Counted from the stretch's first letter, positions 55,679-64,000 are shown. The stretch is 64,000 nt of DNA from Cycloclasticus sp. (GCA_002700385.1 PADC01000008.1:288485-352484), one strand, 5' to 3'. Program-made: numbers and translations. Notes: a model not told the origin generated them from the sequence alone.

Positions 55679-56086
55679 TTACGGTTTAGATATTAACAGT
55701 TCTCGCTGACTGCCGTAAATATTTATTTTAATTAATAAATCAGGTTCTGGTAACAAGCCTCCCGCTTTTTCAGGCCATTCAATAAAACAAATTGCCTGAT
55801 TATTTAAATAGTCACGCAAACCCATATATTCCAGTTCCTCTGCTTCAACCAGACGATACAAATCAAAATGAAAAACGGCTTGATCTTTGATGGTATAAGG
55901 TTCAACCAGGTTATACGTCGGGCTTTTAACAGCACCCGCATGCCCCAAACCATTCAGAACACCACGAACCAAAGTGGTTTTCCCCGCGCCTAAATCCCCC
56001 TCCAAATAAACCAACATGCCTGATTTTAGTTGTTTGGCAAGCTGCCTGCCGGCCTCAAGCATGCCCCGTTCATCTTTAATAATCAT
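55679..56086 (-). CDS. tsaE: tRNA t6A threonylcarbamoyl ATPase TsaE
   Basis: TsaE (YjeE) drives the TsaBD complex in threonylcarbamoyl-adenosine (t6A37) synthesis. The 135-residue protein has the Walker A GDLGAGKT (30-37), SPTYNLVEPY and a DLYRLVEAEELEYMG segment. It overlaps the end of nnrD by 11 bases and precedes amiB by 23, as in E. coli, so expression is coupled to the cell-wall and repair genes downstream. Confidence 0.96.
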   Translation of the reverse strand: MIIKDERGMLEAGRQLAKQLKSGMLVYLEGDLGAGKTTLVRGVLNGLGHAGAVKSPTYNLVEPYTIKDQAVFHFDLYRLVEAEELEYMGLRDYLNNQAICFIEWPEKAGGLLPEPDLLIKINIYGSQRELLISKP

Positions 56087-56918
56087 TTACTAACTCACGT
56101 ATTGCTTGCATCAAATCACTGGCTACCATACCTCTTTCACCGCTTCGAGCAGCTCGATCTCCCGCCATTGCATGAACAACGACGCCTAATGTCGCCGCTT
56201 CTAAACACGTTAGTCCTTGAGCAATTAAACCAGAAATAATCCCTGTTAAGACATCACCCATCCCCCCCGAGGCCATTCCTGGGTTCCCTGCCTTACACTG
56301 GTAAATATCGCCTACACCATCAAAAATTAAACTGCCCGACCCCTTTAAAACAACAACCCCACCGTACTCGTGTTGCAGTTTTCTCACCGCAGCTTGTCGA
56401 TCCAGTTGCACATCGGCAGTAGAATAATTCAGCAATCTTGCCGCTTCACCGACATGGGGAGTTAACACCCAGTTAGCACGCTTTTCTGGCATTTTTGCTA
56501 ATAAATTCAACGCATCGGCATCAACAACCATGGGTAAGCCAGACTCCATGGCACCGCTATATAAACAATGAGACCAGGCTGTCTGACCGAGCCCCGGCCC
56601 CAAACCGATAACCTGGCACTTCTGCATTAGATTACGTAAGCTACTTTGCTCGCTGACACCATGGCACATCACTTCCGGCCTTGACATCGTGAGACTCACC
56701 GCATGTTCCGCACGTGTCGCCACGCTAACCAAACCGCTGCCAACACGTAAAGCGGCTTCAGATGCTAACCGTATCGCTCCGCTAAAACCGGAATCGCCGC
56801 CAACCAATAAAGTATGCCCGTAATCTCCTTTATACGACTCTTTATTGCGGGGAGGCAGACATTTTATCAACTCTTTAAATAATAGTTGGCGATGTTTTGT
56901 TGGCTTACTTTCTGGCAT
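56076..56918 (-). CDS. nnrD: ADP-dependent NAD(P)H-hydrate dehydratase NnrD
   Basis: NnrD repairs hydrated NADH and NADPH. The 280-residue protein corresponds to the C-terminal half of E. coli Nnr (YjeF) and ribokinase-like fold: GDYGHTLLVGGDSGFSGAIRLASEAALRVGSGLV, VVDADALNLL and the catalytic GNPGMASGGMGDVLTG, with GSGSLIFDG for nucleotide binding. The epimerase half (NnrE) is missing, so epimerase activity must come from another gene. The frame opens at 56957, but ATG 56918 follows AAGGA by about five bases and is preferred. It diverges from queG across 59 bases. Confidence 0.92.
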   Translation of the reverse strand: MPESKPTKHRQLLFKELIKCLPPRNKESYKGDYGHTLLVGGDSGFSGAIRLASEAALRVGSGLVSVATRAEHAVSLTMSRPEVMCHGVSEQSSLRNLMQKCQVIGLGPGLGQTAWSHCLYSGAMESGLPMVVDADALNLLAKMPEKRANWVLTPHVGEAARLLNYSTADVQLDRQAAVRKLQHEYGGVVVLKGSGSLIFDGVGDIYQCKAGNPGMASGGMGDVLTGIISGLIAQGLTCLEAATLGVVVHAMAGDRAARSGERGMVASDLMQAIRELVNDY

Positions 56919-56977
56919 AGTCGTCCTTTTAATTTTAAGGCATAAACTTAATAACATTTTGATGTATCCTACCGCAG

Positions 56978-58045
56978 ATGGACTTAAACAGCACCGACTT
57001 ACAACAACTGGCGAAGCAGATTAAGCACCTGGGGCAATCTCTTGGCTTTCAGCAAGTTGGCATTACCGATACTGATTTATCTGATGCTGAAAAACAACTG
57101 AATAACTGGCTCAACGCCGGCCTGCATGGCGAAATGAGCTTTATGCAAAAACACGGTACAAAACGCACCCGGCCTCATGAGCTTCACGAAGGTACTATTC
57201 GCGTCATCTCATGTCGAATGGATTATTTACCTGAGCCAATGGAACGCACGAACAGCCTCATGAAGGACCCTTTGCGAGCCTATATTTCACGTTATTCACT
57301 CGGTCGTGATTATCATAAATTAATCAGAAAAAAATTGCAGACGTTGGCGCACCAGATTGAAGAAATCATTGGGCCTTTTGGTTATCGTGCATTTGTCGAT
57401 AGCGCACCTGTGATGGAAAAGGCAATAGCTGAAAAGGCAGGCTTGGGCTGGATTGGAAAACACAGCAATGTGCTCAACAAGGATGCAGGATCATGGTTTT
57501 TTTTAGGCGAGTTATACATTGATTTGCCATTACCCATTGATCAAACCGCTGAAGAACATTGTGGCCGGTGTACCGATTGCATTGATGTTTGCCCAACTCA
57601 AGCCATCATCGCTCCTTATGTCGTCGATGCAAAACGCTGCATCTCCTATTTAACCATTGAATTAAGAGGTTCTATCCCCGAAGAATTTCGCTCAGCTATG
57701 GGCAATAGAATCTACGGTTGTGATGACTGTCAACAAGTCTGTCCGTGGAACCGATTTGCCAATCTGACCGATGAAAAAGACTTCATGGCACGCCAGCATT
57801 TAGATACCGCCAGTCTCATTGAATTATTTTGCTGGGATGAGCCAACTTTTCTAAAAAATACGGAAGGGTCTGCCATACGCAGAATTGGCTATGAAAGCTG
57901 GATTAGAAATATTGCTATTGCTTTAGGCAATGCCCCTCGCTCGAAACAAGTCATCAACTGTTTGCGCACAAAGCAAGATGACACAAACACCGTCATTCAA
58001 GAACATGTTCGATGGGCTCTCCAACAACAGAACCCGTCAAATTAA
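56978..58045 (+). CDS. queG: epoxyqueuosine reductase QueG
   Basis: QueG (YjeS) uses cobalamin and two iron-sulphur clusters to reduce epoxyqueuosine in tRNA to queuosine. The 355-residue protein has a cobalamin-binding N-terminal domain (LGFQQVGITDTDL, GLGWIGKHSNVL), a ferredoxin-like part with C-x2-C-x2-C-x3-C (CGRCTDCIDVCPT) and a second (GCDDCQQVCPW), and HEAT-like C-terminal repeats. It diverges from the nnrD-tsaE operon, as does its E. coli homologue near yjeF. No strong ribosome-binding site is visible. A terminator follows at 58092-58114. Confidence 0.96.
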   Translation: MDLNSTDLQQLAKQIKHLGQSLGFQQVGITDTDLSDAEKQLNNWLNAGLHGEMSFMQKHGTKRTRPHELHEGTIRVISCRMDYLPEPMERTNSLMKDPLRAYISRYSLGRDYHKLIRKKLQTLAHQIEEIIGPFGYRAFVDSAPVMEKAIAEKAGLGWIGKHSNVLNKDAGSWFFLGELYIDLPLPIDQTAEEHCGRCTDCIDVCPTQAIIAPYVVDAKRCISYLTIELRGSIPEEFRSAMGNRIYGCDDCQQVCPWNRFANLTDEKDFMARQHLDTASLIELFCWDEPTFLKNTEGSAIRRIGYESWIRNIAIALGNAPRSKQVINCLRTKQDDTNTVIQEHVRWALQQQNPSN

Positions 58046-58091
58046 CAACAAGGCTAACTTGGTGGCAATGCAGAGTGTCGTTCGGGGAAAC

Positions 58092-58114
58092 ACCGCTTGT
58101 TAGCGGTTTTTATT
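58092..58114 (+). terminator. Rho-independent terminator after queG
   Basis: ACCGCT, loop TGTT, AGCGGT, then TTTTT-A-TT: a perfect 6-bp stem with tetraloop, 47 bases behind the queG stop and just touching the end of the converging VOC gene. Confidence 0.85.
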
Positions 58115-58538
58115 CAATGACTAAGCTTCCATCCTCGTTAAACGCCCAGCAGTCACCATAGGCTACCTCCCATAAATGGCCGTCAGGATCAGAGAAATAA
58201 CCACTGTAACCGCCCCAAAATACTTCTTGAGCTGGCTTTTCAATTTTTGCACCCGCTCTTTTTGCTAAGCCTAAAACGGTATCGACTTCAGCTTTTGATG
58301 TTGTATTGTGGGACAACGTAACACCTGAAAATCCAGAACGGTTTGAATCAAAATCAGGCGATACATCTTTTGCCAACGCTTCCAGAGGATATAGAGCCAG
58401 ACACACGCCAGCCGTTTTGAAAAACACGATGCCATCTTCTGGTGTTTTGGAAGAAGGAAAACCAAGTGCCGTATAAAACTGGTAGGATTTTTCGAGACTT
58501 GATACGCCTAATGTGATGATACTGATACGTGGTTCCAC
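58110..58538 (-). CDS. VOC family (glyoxalase/bleomycin-resistance-like) protein
   Basis: A 142-residue protein with two beta-alpha-beta-beta-beta repeats of the vicinal-oxygen-chelate fold: ISIITLGVSSLEKSYQFYTALGF at the start and SGYFSDPDGHLWEVAYG at the end. A likely metal-binding Glu (WEVAYG) is present. The reaction is unknown; the 'FWGGYSGYFSDPDGHLWEV' ending matches a widespread single-gene subfamily. It is transcribed alone, 80 bases downstream of orn, and converges on queG. Confidence 0.87.
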   Translation of the reverse strand: MEPRISIITLGVSSLEKSYQFYTALGFPSSKTPEDGIVFFKTAGVCLALYPLEALAKDVSPDFDSNRSGFSGVTLSHNTTSKAEVDTVLGLAKRAGAKIEKPAQEVFWGGYSGYFSDPDGHLWEVAYGDCWAFNEDGSLVIE

Positions 58539-58618
58539 TTCTCTGCTCCCTATCTAAAATTTCGACTCAAGAGCCCTAGACTCTGCTTTTTATCATTCAT
58601 CTGCCTTGGTTATACCGC

Positions 58619-59167
58619 TTATGGAAGATGGATAAAGTGCTCCCTGTAATATTTCAATTCTTCAATAGACTCAATAACATCCTCTAGCGCCTGATGAGTT
58701 GCTTTTTTCTTGAACCCTTGCATCAACGCCGGCGCCCAACGACTTGCCAGTTCTTTTAATGTACTGACATCAAGGTTTCTATAATGAAAAAAGTCTTCTA
58801 AAGCAGGCATATGATTAGCCAAAAAACGACGATCCTGACAAATACTGTTACCGCACATTGGTGAAGCGCCTTTAGGCACCCATTGCTCTAAAAACGTAAT
58901 CGTCTGCTGTTCAACCTCTTTTTCGGTGAACGGGCTTTCTAAAACACGATCAATCAAACCGGATTGACCATGGTGTTTCTGATTCCAATCATCCATCGCA
59001 TCCATGGTAGCCTTTGCCTGATTAACAGCCAGTACAGGACCCTCCGCAAGCACATTAAGCTCTTTATCCGTCACAACAGTCGCTATTTCAATGATAGAAT
59101 CCGTTGCAGGTTCTAAACCCGTCATTTCAAGGTCGATCCATATTAAATTTTGTTTGTCTTGAGACAT
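58619..59167 (-). CDS. orn: oligoribonuclease Orn
   Basis: Orn removes 2-5 nt RNA remnants, including pGpG left from c-di-GMP hydrolysis. It is a DEDDh 3'-5' exonuclease; Asp12 and Glu14 are in the motif [11 protein letters not shown], with the middle motif [14 protein letters not shown] and the final HQALEDV segment supplying His and Asp. The 182 residues match E. coli (181). It diverges from the M48 protease gene across 57 bases. Clearing pGpG connects it to the c-di-GMP receptor FimX in this window only indirectly. Confidence 0.97.
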   Translation of the reverse strand: MSQDKQNLIWIDLEMTGLEPATDSIIEIATVVTDKELNVLAEGPVLAVNQAKATMDAMDDWNQKHHGQSGLIDRVLESPFTEKEVEQQTITFLEQWVPKGASPMCGNSICQDRRFLANHMPALEDFFHYRNLDVSTLKELASRWAPALMQGFKKKATHQALEDVIESIEELKYYREHFIHLP

Positions 59168-59224
59168 GTTATTACCTCTATAAAATTAGAAAAACGACTA
59201 ACGCAGCAATATACCAATAAAACC

Positions 59225-60478
59225 ATGAATGAATTTAGCTATCTTTTTTTATTTTTTTTAACGGCATCCATGTTACTAAATCTATGGCTAAATAAGCGAC
59301 AAATTCAACACATCAAGCTTCATCGGCATCAGGTTCCCGATGATTTTAAAGACAAAATCGACCTACCAGAACATCAAAAAGCCGCAGATTACACGATAGC
59401 TAAAACTAAAATAGACACTATTCATCATGTACTGGGGGGGCTCATTTTAATTGCGCTAACATTGGGCGGACTCATTAATTTCATTCTTCAAACAAGTCAA
59501 ACTCATATCACCCACGAGATTTTCAGTGGTATCTTGCTTATCCTATCGGTTTTTATCATCACCCACCTTATCGAACTTCCCATCAGCATCTATCAAACAT
59601 TTAATATAGAGCAGCGTTTTGGATTCAATAGAACCACTGTTAAACAATTTATAAAAGACCAGTTATTACAACTGGCCTTAATGATTGCCCTTGGCGTTCC
59701 TCTTTTATACGCCTTACTTTGGGTTATGGGCAAAACAGGTGAATATTGGTGGCTTTACGCGTGGTTACTCACCATCACCTTCACTTTTTTTATGACCTGG
59801 TTAGTGCCCACTGTGATCGCCCCTTTATTTAACAAATTTACTCCGCTTGAAGATGACGCCCTGAAATCTCGAATCACCCATTTATTTGAGCGCTGTGGTT
59901 TTAATAGCAAAGGCATTTATATCATGGATGGATCAAAGCGCTCTGGCCATGGAAACGCTTACTTCACCGGCATTGGCAACAATAAGCGTATCGTCTTTTT
60001 TGACACCCTCATCGACTCTCTCAATACCGACGAAATCGAGGCTGTACTGGCTCACGAACTCGGTCACTTCAAATGTAAACATATTACAAAACAAATGATC
60101 GTTTCCACCGTTATGACCTTACTCGGCTTTGCTCTTCTTGGCTGGCTAATACAACAACCTTGGTTTTTTGAAGGGCTGGGCGTACATGACGTCAGTAATG
60201 CCGTTGCCCTTCTGCTTTTCCTTATCGTCACCCCTGTATTTACCACTTTCTTACAACCCTTAAGCCGTTATTTTCAACGTACATTTGAATTTGAGGCCGA
60301 TGCATTTGCCAGCACAATGGCTAAACCAGAACACCTGATTCAGGCCCTGGTAAAGCTATATCGTGAAAATGCCAGCACCCTCACGCCAGACCCTCTTTAT
60401 TCAAACTTTCACCATAGTCACCCCCCTGCCGGAATCCGGGTTAATCATTTAAAAACCACAGCAATCCAAGATTCTTAA
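59225..60478 (+). CDS. M48 family membrane metallopeptidase (Ste24-like)
   Basis: An integral membrane zinc protease of about 417 residues. It resembles Ste24 CAAX proteases: about seven hydrophobic segments, an N-terminal region with VLGGLILIALTLGGLINF, the catalytic H-E-L-G-H at 277-281 (EAVLAHELGHFKCKH) and a third ligand in FEFEADAFAS. The frame opens at 59150 inside orn, but ATG 59225 gives the normal start MNEFSYLFLFF. No ribosome-binding site is obvious. Such proteins lie between orn and rsgA in several gammaproteobacteria; they probably degrade or quality-control membrane proteins, as the bacterium has no CAAX prenylation. Confidence 0.88.
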   Translation: MNEFSYLFLFFLTASMLLNLWLNKRQIQHIKLHRHQVPDDFKDKIDLPEHQKAADYTIAKTKIDTIHHVLGGLILIALTLGGLINFILQTSQTHITHEIFSGILLILSVFIITHLIELPISIYQTFNIEQRFGFNRTTVKQFIKDQLLQLALMIALGVPLLYALLWVMGKTGEYWWLYAWLLTITFTFFMTWLVPTVIAPLFNKFTPLEDDALKSRITHLFERCGFNSKGIYIMDGSKRSGHGNAYFTGIGNNKRIVFFDTLIDSLNTDEIEAVLAHELGHFKCKHITKQMIVSTVMTLLGFALLGWLIQQPWFFEGLGVHDVSNAVALLLFLIVTPVFTTFLQPLSRYFQRTFEFEADAFASTMAKPEHLIQALVKLYRENASTLTPDPLYSNFHHSHPPAGIRVNHLKTTAIQDS

Positions 60479-60487
60479 TACGCTGCT

Positions 60488-61417
60488 TTGAAAACCTCTC
60501 CATCTCTCTATCGAGCCAAAAAAGAATCCAGCCGCCAACTTAAGGGGCGCCTTGTCGCCCATTTAGGTAAAGCCCTTATAGTAGAAGATGAAAATGGGCT
60601 CACTTATCGTTGTCAAAAACGAACACAACTAGAACAACCTGCCGTTGGTGATGATGTCGAATGGATAAAAACAGAAGCCAATGCCGGACGTGTCGAGAAA
60701 GTGCTTGATCGCAAATCTTTACTTTCAAGGCCCGCTAAGAAGGGTCAGACAAGGCCGGTAGCCGCTAATTTAGATCAAATAGTGATTATTATTGCCGTCA
60801 AGCCTGCTATAGACCCTCTACTACTCGACCAATACCTGATCGTTTGTGAATTCCAAAAAATCACCCCTCTCATTGTCTTAAATAAAATTGATCTGTTAGA
60901 TGATCAGACAAGACAAAACACCAGCGAACTCACTTCACTGTATCAGCACCTCGGCTACGAAGTGATCGAAGTGAGTGCGGCTAAAAAGAAAGGGTTAGAC
61001 ACATTACGAACGCGGCTAAGAAATGAATCCAGCATTTTAGTGGGGCAATCTGGCGTGGGAAAATCCACTATCACGAATGCCTTATTACCTGATCTAGACC
61101 TTCAAACAAAAGCGCTCTCCAAAACATCCGGGCTGGGCAAACACACAACCACCTCATCAACGTTATACAAGCTGCCTGAAGGGGGCGATATTATTGATAG
61201 CCCGGGCGTTAATATCTTTGGATTAGCGCATATCACAGAACAAACTCTGGCTTATGGATACCGTGAAATTAATCAATTGGCTGATCAATGCAAATATGCC
61301 AATTGCCAACATTTAAAAGAACCTAACTGTGCAGTTAAAGACGCTGTCGATAAGGGTGCCATTTCAAAACAGCGCTATTTAAGGTACCTGAAATTACGCG
61401 ACAAATTGGTCTATTAA
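60488..61417 (+). CDS. rsgA: ribosome small subunit-dependent GTPase RsgA
   Basis: RsgA checks late 30S assembly. It is a circularly permuted GTPase of 309 residues: N-terminal OB fold (about 18-75), G4 NKID (132-135), then G1 GQSGVGKS (186-193), G3 DSPG, and a zinc knuckle with C-x5-C-x-H-x5-C (CKYANCQHLKEPNC). The start is TTG at 60488, 9 bases behind the M48 stop; no in-frame ATG exists near, and no ribosome-binding site is visible, so it may be coupled to the upstream gene. Its stop overlaps the converging HIT gene by four bases. It is shorter than E. coli RsgA (350) at the basic N-terminus. Confidence 0.94.
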   Translation: MKTSPSLYRAKKESSRQLKGRLVAHLGKALIVEDENGLTYRCQKRTQLEQPAVGDDVEWIKTEANAGRVEKVLDRKSLLSRPAKKGQTRPVAANLDQIVIIIAVKPAIDPLLLDQYLIVCEFQKITPLIVLNKIDLLDDQTRQNTSELTSLYQHLGYEVIEVSAAKKKGLDTLRTRLRNESSILVGQSGVGKSTITNALLPDLDLQTKALSKTSGLGKHTTTSSTLYKLPEGGDIIDSPGVNIFGLAHITEQTLAYGYREINQLADQCKYANCQHLKEPNCAVKDAVDKGAISKQRYLRYLKLRDKLVY

Positions 61418-61758
61418 CCCGGCGGCCACTTCATCTTCCGACCGCCAAGCAAGTGAAGATGAATATGATAAACTTCTTGGCCCGCGTCTTGTTTACAATT
61501 AAAAACCGTCCGATACCCCGACTCTGCTATCCCCTCTATCTCTGCGACTTTTTTCGCAACCAGCATGATCTCACCCATCAGCAACACATCCTCTTCAGCC
61601 ATATCGGCTAGTGTTTCTATGTGCTTTTTAGGAATAATTAATACATGAGTAGGTGCTTGTGGATTAATATCCCTAAAGGCTAACACTGTCTCTGTTTCAT
61701 AAACAATATCTGGTGTGATTTCACCACTGACCATTTTACAAAATAAACAATCACTCAT
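61414..61758 (-). CDS. hinT: histidine triad (HIT) purine nucleotide hydrolase
   Basis: HinT-type protein that cleaves adenosine phosphoramidates. The 114-residue protein has CLFCKMVSGEI with the Cys-x2-Cys of the zinc-containing subfamily, FRDINPQAPTHVLIIPKKHI, and the HIT motif H-I-H-L-H-L-L (His98, 100, 102). Length is that of E. coli HinT (119). The last four bases overlap rsgA tail to tail. It lies 11 bases after recR, so it is probably the last gene of dnaX-ybaB-recR-hinT. Confidence 0.95.
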   Translation of the reverse strand: MSDCLFCKMVSGEITPDIVYETETVLAFRDINPQAPTHVLIIPKKHIETLADMAEEDVLLMGEIMLVAKKVAEIEGIAESGYRTVFNCKQDAGQEVYHIHLHLLGGRKMKWPPG

Positions 61759-61769
61759 TGCAAACTCCT

Positions 61770-62366
61770 TTAAACTTCACTACGCCCACTAAAAGCGTGC
61801 GACAACGTTCCACTATCAATATACTCCAACTCTCCGCCCAGTGGCACCCCATGGGCAATACGTGTTGCCTTAACACCTTTGCTCTTTGCCATCTCACTGA
61901 TGTAGTGAGCCGTTGCTTCACCTTCAACCGTTGGGTTCGTCGCGAGAATAATTTCTTTGATAACACCTGTTGTTAATCGCTCTGCCAGCTTATCAAGACC
62001 AATTTCTTTCGGCCCAAGGCCATCAAGGGGTGATAAACGACCATTAAGAACAAAATACATGCCTTTAAATCGTGTTGCACCTTCTATCGCTAGTACATCT
62101 GCGGGTGTTTCTACTATACATAACACGTTCTGATCACGCCGCTCATCTGAACATAGAATACAAACTTCCGATGAGGATAATGCCCGGCAAACAGAACAGT
62201 GGCCTATTTTATCCACTGCGTCAGCCAGGCTTTTAGCTAAGGTAAACGCTCCTTGACGATCGCGCTCCAGCAGATGAAATGCCATCCGCTGTGCAGACTT
62301 TTGACCGACACCCGGCAAGCAGCGCAAAGCTTGCATCAAGTCTTGAAGAATCGGTTCTAATTGCAT
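61770..62366 (-). CDS. recR: recombination mediator RecR
   Basis: RecR works with RecF and RecO to load RecA onto gapped DNA. The 198-residue protein has a helix-hairpin-helix (LRCLPGVGQKSAQRMAFHLL), a four-cysteine zinc motif (CSVCRALSSSEVCILC) and a Toprim domain (CIVETPADVLAIEGA; EIILATNPTVEGEATAHYI), plus the C-terminal Walker B-like end. Its start overlaps the ybaB stop (TAATG). The ybaB-recR pair is conserved throughout the gammaproteobacteria. Confidence 0.97.
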   Translation of the reverse strand: MQLEPILQDLMQALRCLPGVGQKSAQRMAFHLLERDRQGAFTLAKSLADAVDKIGHCSVCRALSSSEVCILCSDERRDQNVLCIVETPADVLAIEGATRFKGMYFVLNGRLSPLDGLGPKEIGLDKLAERLTTGVIKEIILATNPTVEGEATAHYISEMAKSKGVKATRIAHGVPLGGELEYIDSGTLSHAFSGRSEV

Positions 62367-62692
62367 TAAAACGGCAATTTAAAGCCTGGTGGCAATGGAA
62401 TCCCTGCGGTCATGCCTGCCATGCTTTCTTTATTTTCGTTTTCCACTTTGCGAACAGCATCGTTAATTGCTGACACAATCAGGTCTTCGAGCATCTCTTG
62501 ATCTTCGTCTTTCAATAAACTGGGGTCTATCAATAATCGTTTAGCTTCGTGTTTACCCGTCAACACCAACTTCACAAGACCGGCTCCAGATTCCCCTGTC
62601 ACTTCTAATTCCGCCAACTTTTGCTGCGCTTCTTGCATTTTCTCCTGCATTTTTTGCGCTTGCTGCATTAAGTCACCTAATTGGTTCTTCAT
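62366..62692 (-). CDS. ybaB: nucleoid-associated protein YbaB/EbfC
   Basis: A small DNA-binding protein, 108 residues, with coiled-coil N-terminus ([35 protein letters not shown]) and the family [18 protein letters not shown] and [18 protein letters not shown]. Length and gene position (dnaX-ybaB-recR) match E. coli YbaB (109). Translation is coupled to recR by one shared base; dnaX ends 23 bases upstream. Confidence 0.97.
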   Translation of the reverse strand: MKNQLGDLMQQAQKMQEKMQEAQQKLAELEVTGESGAGLVKLVLTGKHEAKRLLIDPSLLKDEDQEMLEDLIVSAINDAVRKVENENKESMAGMTAGIPLPPGFKLPF

Positions 62693-62715
62693 TTTTATCT
62701 CCGTACACTTTTTAA

Positions 62716-64000
62716 TTAATCGATCGGCTTAATCGAACCTTCTGCAATTTTAGCGTCAAACAACGCGATTATTTGCTTAACGATCGGGCTGTTCTCTATT
62801 TCTTGTTCTGCTTGACGTTGCCTATCAGCGACTTTCTCATTCGCAATACTGTTAGGCGTGACAAGGTCCTTCGCCCCTTCGGTTAGAATCAGTTTTAACT
62901 TTCTTCCATAGTGCTCCGACAACGCCTGCTCTAGCTTAAGTTCCGATTTTTTATTCAGCGACACATGCCCACCCACCAACAACAACTCACACTCATGGTC
63001 ATCTAACCTTAATAAGGTGGCATTATTCGCTAGCTGAAGTGCCATCGGATCTAAACTCAGCGTTGGCACAAGCTCATGCCAAGGCTTATCTGAAGTTACT
63101 GCCACCTTAGCCGGTGTATCCAACTCTGGTTTTTCTGCCAACGTTGAGACGTTAACCGCCTCAGCTAGAGGCGCTCTTCTCGGCTCTATATTTTTAAGTG
63201 TTTTTTTTTCAGGAATAACTAATTTGGGTGCTTTCTTCGCTTGCTCTGGTGGCCTGTTCGGCTCAGCCCTGTTTTTTACAGCGGGTTCCGTCGTTTGCGT
63301 GTTCAACCGCGGACTCGATGTTTGGGGTTTTATTACCGATTGAGTTTTCGGTTGCTTAAAATGATTCTGCTGCGTTTCATTGTCTGCAGGTGAAAAAGCT
63401 AACATCCGCAATAACACCATCTCAAACCCTATTTTAGGCGTGGGCGCTAATGGCAGGTCTTTTTGCCCCATCAAGGCAATTTGATAATACAGCTGCACTT
63501 CTTCTTTACCCAGCTTCTCGGCTAATTGCGCTAAAGACTCATCTTCAGTTTGATGACCCATCAGTTGACACACCGCGATTTGATGCAAGTACATTAACAA
63601 TGATTGGAGCACCTCAGCATAATCTGGCGCAAATTCATCCAACGCCTGGATACTGTCTAATACGGCAGCACCCTGCTGCGTTAACAACGCATTCAGCAGG
63701 TCAAGTACTGGCTCTCTAGCAACACTGCCCAGCATGTCGATAACATCAACTTCATTCAGCACACCGTTACCATGCACAATCGCCTGATCCAACAGGCTCA
63801 AGCCATCCCGCATACTCCCATCAGCTGCTCGCGCTAACAGCTCAGTCGCTTTTTGTTGATATTCAATACCCTCACTTTCTAAAATCAGTTTAAATTGACC
63901 TTCTATTTGATCCGGTACTAAACGTTTAAGATTAAATTGCAAACATCGGGACAGTACCGTTACCGGCATTTTTTGTGGGTCTGTCGTCGCTAACAGGAAT
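62716..64000 (-). CDS. dnaX: DNA polymerase III subunit tau/gamma (partial, 5' end outside window)
   Basis: The frame stays open to the end of the window; the ATG at 63969 is internal, as ten upstream codons ([10 protein letters not shown]) are also DnaX. Seen here are the end of the clamp-loader ATPase lobe (sensor 1 [15 protein letters not shown]), domain III (about the next 180 residues), a Pro/Lys linker and the tau-specific C-terminal domain. A run of nine adenines (63201-63209, minus strand) in the linker could generate a short gamma-like product; see the separate entry. It heads the dnaX-ybaB-recR-hinT group. Confidence 0.95.
   Translation of the reverse strand, partial: FLLATTDPQKMPVTVLSRCLQFNLKRLVPDQIEGQFKLILESEGIEYQQKATELLARAADGSMRDGLSLLDQAIVHGNGVLNEVDVIDMLGSVAREPVLDLLNALLTQQGAAVLDSIQALDEFAPDYAEVLQSLLMYLHQIAVCQLMGHQTEDESLAQLAEKLGKEEVQLYYQIALMGQKDLPLAPTPKIGFEMVLLRMLAFSPADNETQQNHFKQPKTQSVIKPQTSSPRLNTQTTEPAVKNRAEPNRPPEQAKKAPKLVIPEKKTLKNIEPRRAPLAEAVNVSTLAEKPELDTPAKVAVTSDKPWHELVPTLSLDPMALQLANNATLLRLDDHECELLLVGGHVSLNKKSELKLEQALSEHYGRKLKLILTEGAKDLVTPNSIANEKVADRQRQAEQEIENSPIVKQIIALFDAKIAEGSIKPID
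63200..63210 (-). other. A9 slippery tract in dnaX, candidate site for gamma-type product
   Basis: On the minus strand the linker reads G-A9-C, coding Glu-Lys-Lys-Thr. One added A (or -1 ribosomal shift) leads to Asn-Thr-stop (AAC ACT TAA); one lost A leads to TAG after four codons. The site falls near codon 416 of the whole gene by comparison with E. coli, whose gamma ends near 430. A 6-bp hairpin (63157-63173) lies 27 bases after it. No upstream Shine-Dalgarno-like stimulator is seen. Confidence 0.6.

Overview
The window looks like a stretch of core chromosome from a moderately AT-rich gammaproteobacterium. It has the canonical nnrD-tsaE-amiB-mutL-miaA-hfq-hflX-hflKC-yjeT-purA block, dnaX-ybaB-recR, the complete EF-P/EpmA/EpmB set, RapA, and a Pseudomonas-type polar flagellar locus (flhF, fleN, sigma-54-type promoters). 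A class III PHA synthase, a fused acyl-CoA mutase (IcmF) and ppsA/ppsR suggest a free-living, probably marine heterotroph, perhaps of the Thiotrichales/Cycloclasticus kind. That placement is an inference from gene content; no rRNA or tRNA gene was seen.

Layout. 1-3.2 kb: polyhydroxyalkanoate locus, with the end of phaE and then phaC on the plus strand, facing a DUF6489-like gene, a repeat-tailed phasin and phaB. 3.4-8.1 kb: yaaA, rapA and ppsR. 8.2-12.6 kb: ppsA, a class V aminotransferase and psd in tandem. 12.8-15.4 kb: epmA-efp diverging from epmB. 15.5-19.3 kb: an uncharacterised 579-residue protein followed by a FimX-like degenerate GGDEF/EAL protein. 19.3-23.7 kb: 5'-nucleotidase, MFS transporter, aroC and prmB. 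23.8-26.7 kb: a cNMP-HDOD regulator, a second FliK-like protein and a free-standing FlhB C-terminal-like domain. 26.7-41.1 kb: flagellar genes on the minus strand. Read in transcription order they are fliK, fliL-M-N-O-P-Q-R, flhB, flhA, flhF, fleN, fliA, motC, motD, a 60-residue protein and a DUF2802 protein. 41.2-44.5 kb: icmF. 44.9-56.9 kb: purA back to nnrD. 57.0-64.0 kb: queG, a VOC protein, orn, an M48 protease, rsgA, a HIT protein, recR, ybaB and the 3' part of dnaX.

How the parts fit. The flagellar block encodes the export gate, switch, stator, length control, pole-placement and number control (FlhF/FleN) and late sigma factor. Two matches to the sigma-54 -24/-12 consensus stand in front of fliL and fliK. 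The chemotaxis genes that usually sit in this cluster are missing here, although FliM keeps its CheY-docking motif. FimX and its neighbour add a second polar, c-di-GMP-linked motility module. PHA storage, PEP synthase with its regulator, and IcmF point to flexible acyl-CoA and gluconeogenic metabolism.

The observations most worth checking are: a nine-adenine run in dnaX where slippage in either direction meets a nearby stop, suggesting a gamma-like short product; the FimX plus 579-residue pair; the second FliK/FlhB-like pair; the coupled 60-residue and DUF2802 genes; the tandem-repeat phasin tail; and a MutL with all three endonuclease motifs. I saw no IS element, prophage, CRISPR array or other clear sign of recent transfer.
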